From: Aliivibrio sp. S4MY1 | GTDB lineage: Bacteria; Pseudomonadota; Gammaproteobacteria; Enterobacterales; Vibrionaceae | DNA length: 64,000 nt | Direction: 5' to 3' | Assembly (NCBI RefSeq): GCF_028765545.1 | Contig: NZ_JARACP010000003.1 | Span: forward strand, 143,468-207,467 | Shown here: piece after piece, positions 63,268-64,000 of the stretch | Numbering within the stretch: position 1 is the first letter of the stretch | Layout: each line of letters begins with the position of its first letter | Notes under the pieces: generated by a model | What the model saw: only the letters and a program-made list of their open reading frames with translations | Database searches by the model: none | What the model was told of the DNA's origin: nothing | Translations under genes and position numbers: made by a program

Positions 63268-64000
63268 ATGTACCAAGATTTTTTTGGCTTTAATGAGCTT
63301 CCATTTTCAATGACGCCTAATGCGCGTTTTCTCTATTTGAGTGAACGCCATAAAGAAGCGCTGAATTATTTATTGTCTGGGTTAGGGCAAGGTGGTGGGT
63401 TTGCATTATTAACAGGAGAGGTAGGTACGGGTAAAACAATCGTATCGCGTGCATTATTTTCTCAATTAGATAGCAATGTGCATCTTGCCTTAATTTTAAA
63501 TCCGATGTTCAGTGCCCAAGAGTTATTAGAGGCAATTTGTGATGAATTTAAGATTAGTTATTCTGAAAATGCACCGTTAAAGCAGCTAACAGACCGTATT
63601 GTTCACTTTCTTAAAACAGAGCGTGAGAATGGTTTTCAAACTATTGTTGCTATTGATGAAGCGCAGCATTTGGGTCCTGATGTTTTAGAACAGCTGCGCT
63701 TATTAACCAACTTTGAAACCGACAGTGATAAGTTATTAAAAGTATTATTGATTGGCCAGCCAGAGTTACAACAAAAATTGCAGCAAGCAAACTTACGTCA
63801 ACTCGCTCAACGTATTACGGCACGATACCATTTATTGCCTTTAACACAGAAAGAGATTGAGTCTTATATAAAGCATCGCCTGAGTATTGCTGAAGGGAAA
63901 CCATCCTTATTCTCTGCCTCGGCGATAAAGATGATTGTTCGTCGTTCAAATGGCATACCTCGTATCGTTAACTTATTGTGTGATAAAGCGCTATGGATTA
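63268..64000 (+). CDS. gspA: GspA/ExeA-like AAA ATPase, N-terminal part (runs off the window)
   Basis: Only 244 codons are present. The protein starts MYQDFFGFNELPFSMTPNAR and has Walker A GEVGTGKT (residues 50-57), Walker B IVAIDEAQ and an arginine-rich sensor region (NGIPRIVNLLCDKA). ExeA/GspA helps insert the type II secretion secretin through peptidoglycan, with ExeB/GspB. MshM, of the MSHA pilus, is a close relative. The peptidoglycan-binding end that would separate them is outside the window, so the symbol is tentative. Confidence 0.75.
   Translation, partial: MYQDFFGFNELPFSMTPNARFLYLSERHKEALNYLLSGLGQGGGFALLTGEVGTGKTIVSRALFSQLDSNVHLALILNPMFSAQELLEAICDEFKISYSENAPLKQLTDRIVHFLKTERENGFQTIVAIDEAQHLGPDVLEQLRLLTNFETDSDKLLKVLLIGQPELQQKLQQANLRQLAQRITARYHLLPLTQKEIESYIKHRLSIAEGKPSLFSASAIKMIVRRSNGIPRIVNLLCDKALWI

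Overview
This window is a contiguous piece of a Vibrionaceae main chromosome. The gene content, the protein sequences and the local gene orders (astA-astD-DUF1338-crp; hslU/hslV/ftsN/cytR/priA/rpmE; metJ/metBL; leuO...ilvIH; rpsU-yqeY-dnaG-rpoD) fit Aliivibrio (fischeri/logei/salmonicida group) best. The genus call is inference from protein resemblance and was not tested by a search.

Layout. (1) 1-3620: arginine succinyltransferase (AST) catabolic genes (3' end of argD/astC, astA, astD) and a DUF1338 gene, ending in a shared terminator against crp. (2) 3693-13217: crp and an OsmC-like gene, hslUV with a recognisable sigma-32 promoter, ftsN, cytR, priA, rpmE and a short malic enzyme. (3) 13338-18080: a maltodextrin block (malM, lamB, alpha-amylase lipoprotein) with MalT-like motifs, lying between the malic enzyme gene and metJ. 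(4) 18197-22285: metJ divergent from metBL with tandem met boxes. (5) 22634-28286: leuO, an acyl-CoA synthetase gene and ilvIH, then an unlisted 43-codon membrane-protein ORF with its own terminator. (6) 28657-34413: a GntR/FCD regulator, pyruvate kinase, a small membrane protein, a second acyl-CoA ligase, a beta-barrel protein and a 49-aa membrane protein.

(7) 34461-53375: an 18.9-kb genomic island in the 3' end of a tRNA-Ile2(CAU) gene beside rpoD. It is bounded by 28/29-bp direct repeats of the tRNA 3' end and carries a P4-type integrase next to the tRNA. Cargo: a ribbon-helix-helix/coiled-coil protein with MatP-like layout, a large unknown winged-helix-like protein, an inovirus Gp2-type (YagK/YfjJ) protein followed by a cluster of hairpins, a GYF-domain membrane protein, a leftward cluster (RadC, two DUF2787 paralogues, a putative LPD25-like protein, a 56-aa ORF, a WYL-type regulator, an exported protein and a membrane protein), AlpA, RNase HI, a complete type I (IC-like) restriction-modification system hsdM-hsdS-hsdR and a PD-(D/E)XK nuclease-like protein. 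A 57-codon remnant of a second, related integrase lies directly behind the intact one, so this attachment site has been used more than once. From memory, it is the same site used by the VSP-II island of V. cholerae.

(8) 53577-64000: core genes again: rpoD, dnaG, yqeY, rpsU (macromolecular synthesis operon), tsaD, plsY, folB-folK-uppP, cca and the 5' part of a gspA/exeA-like ATPase. A ~100-nt nested imperfect palindrome lies between uppP and cca.

The core parts look ordinary. The island is the accessory region, and most of the findings concern it.
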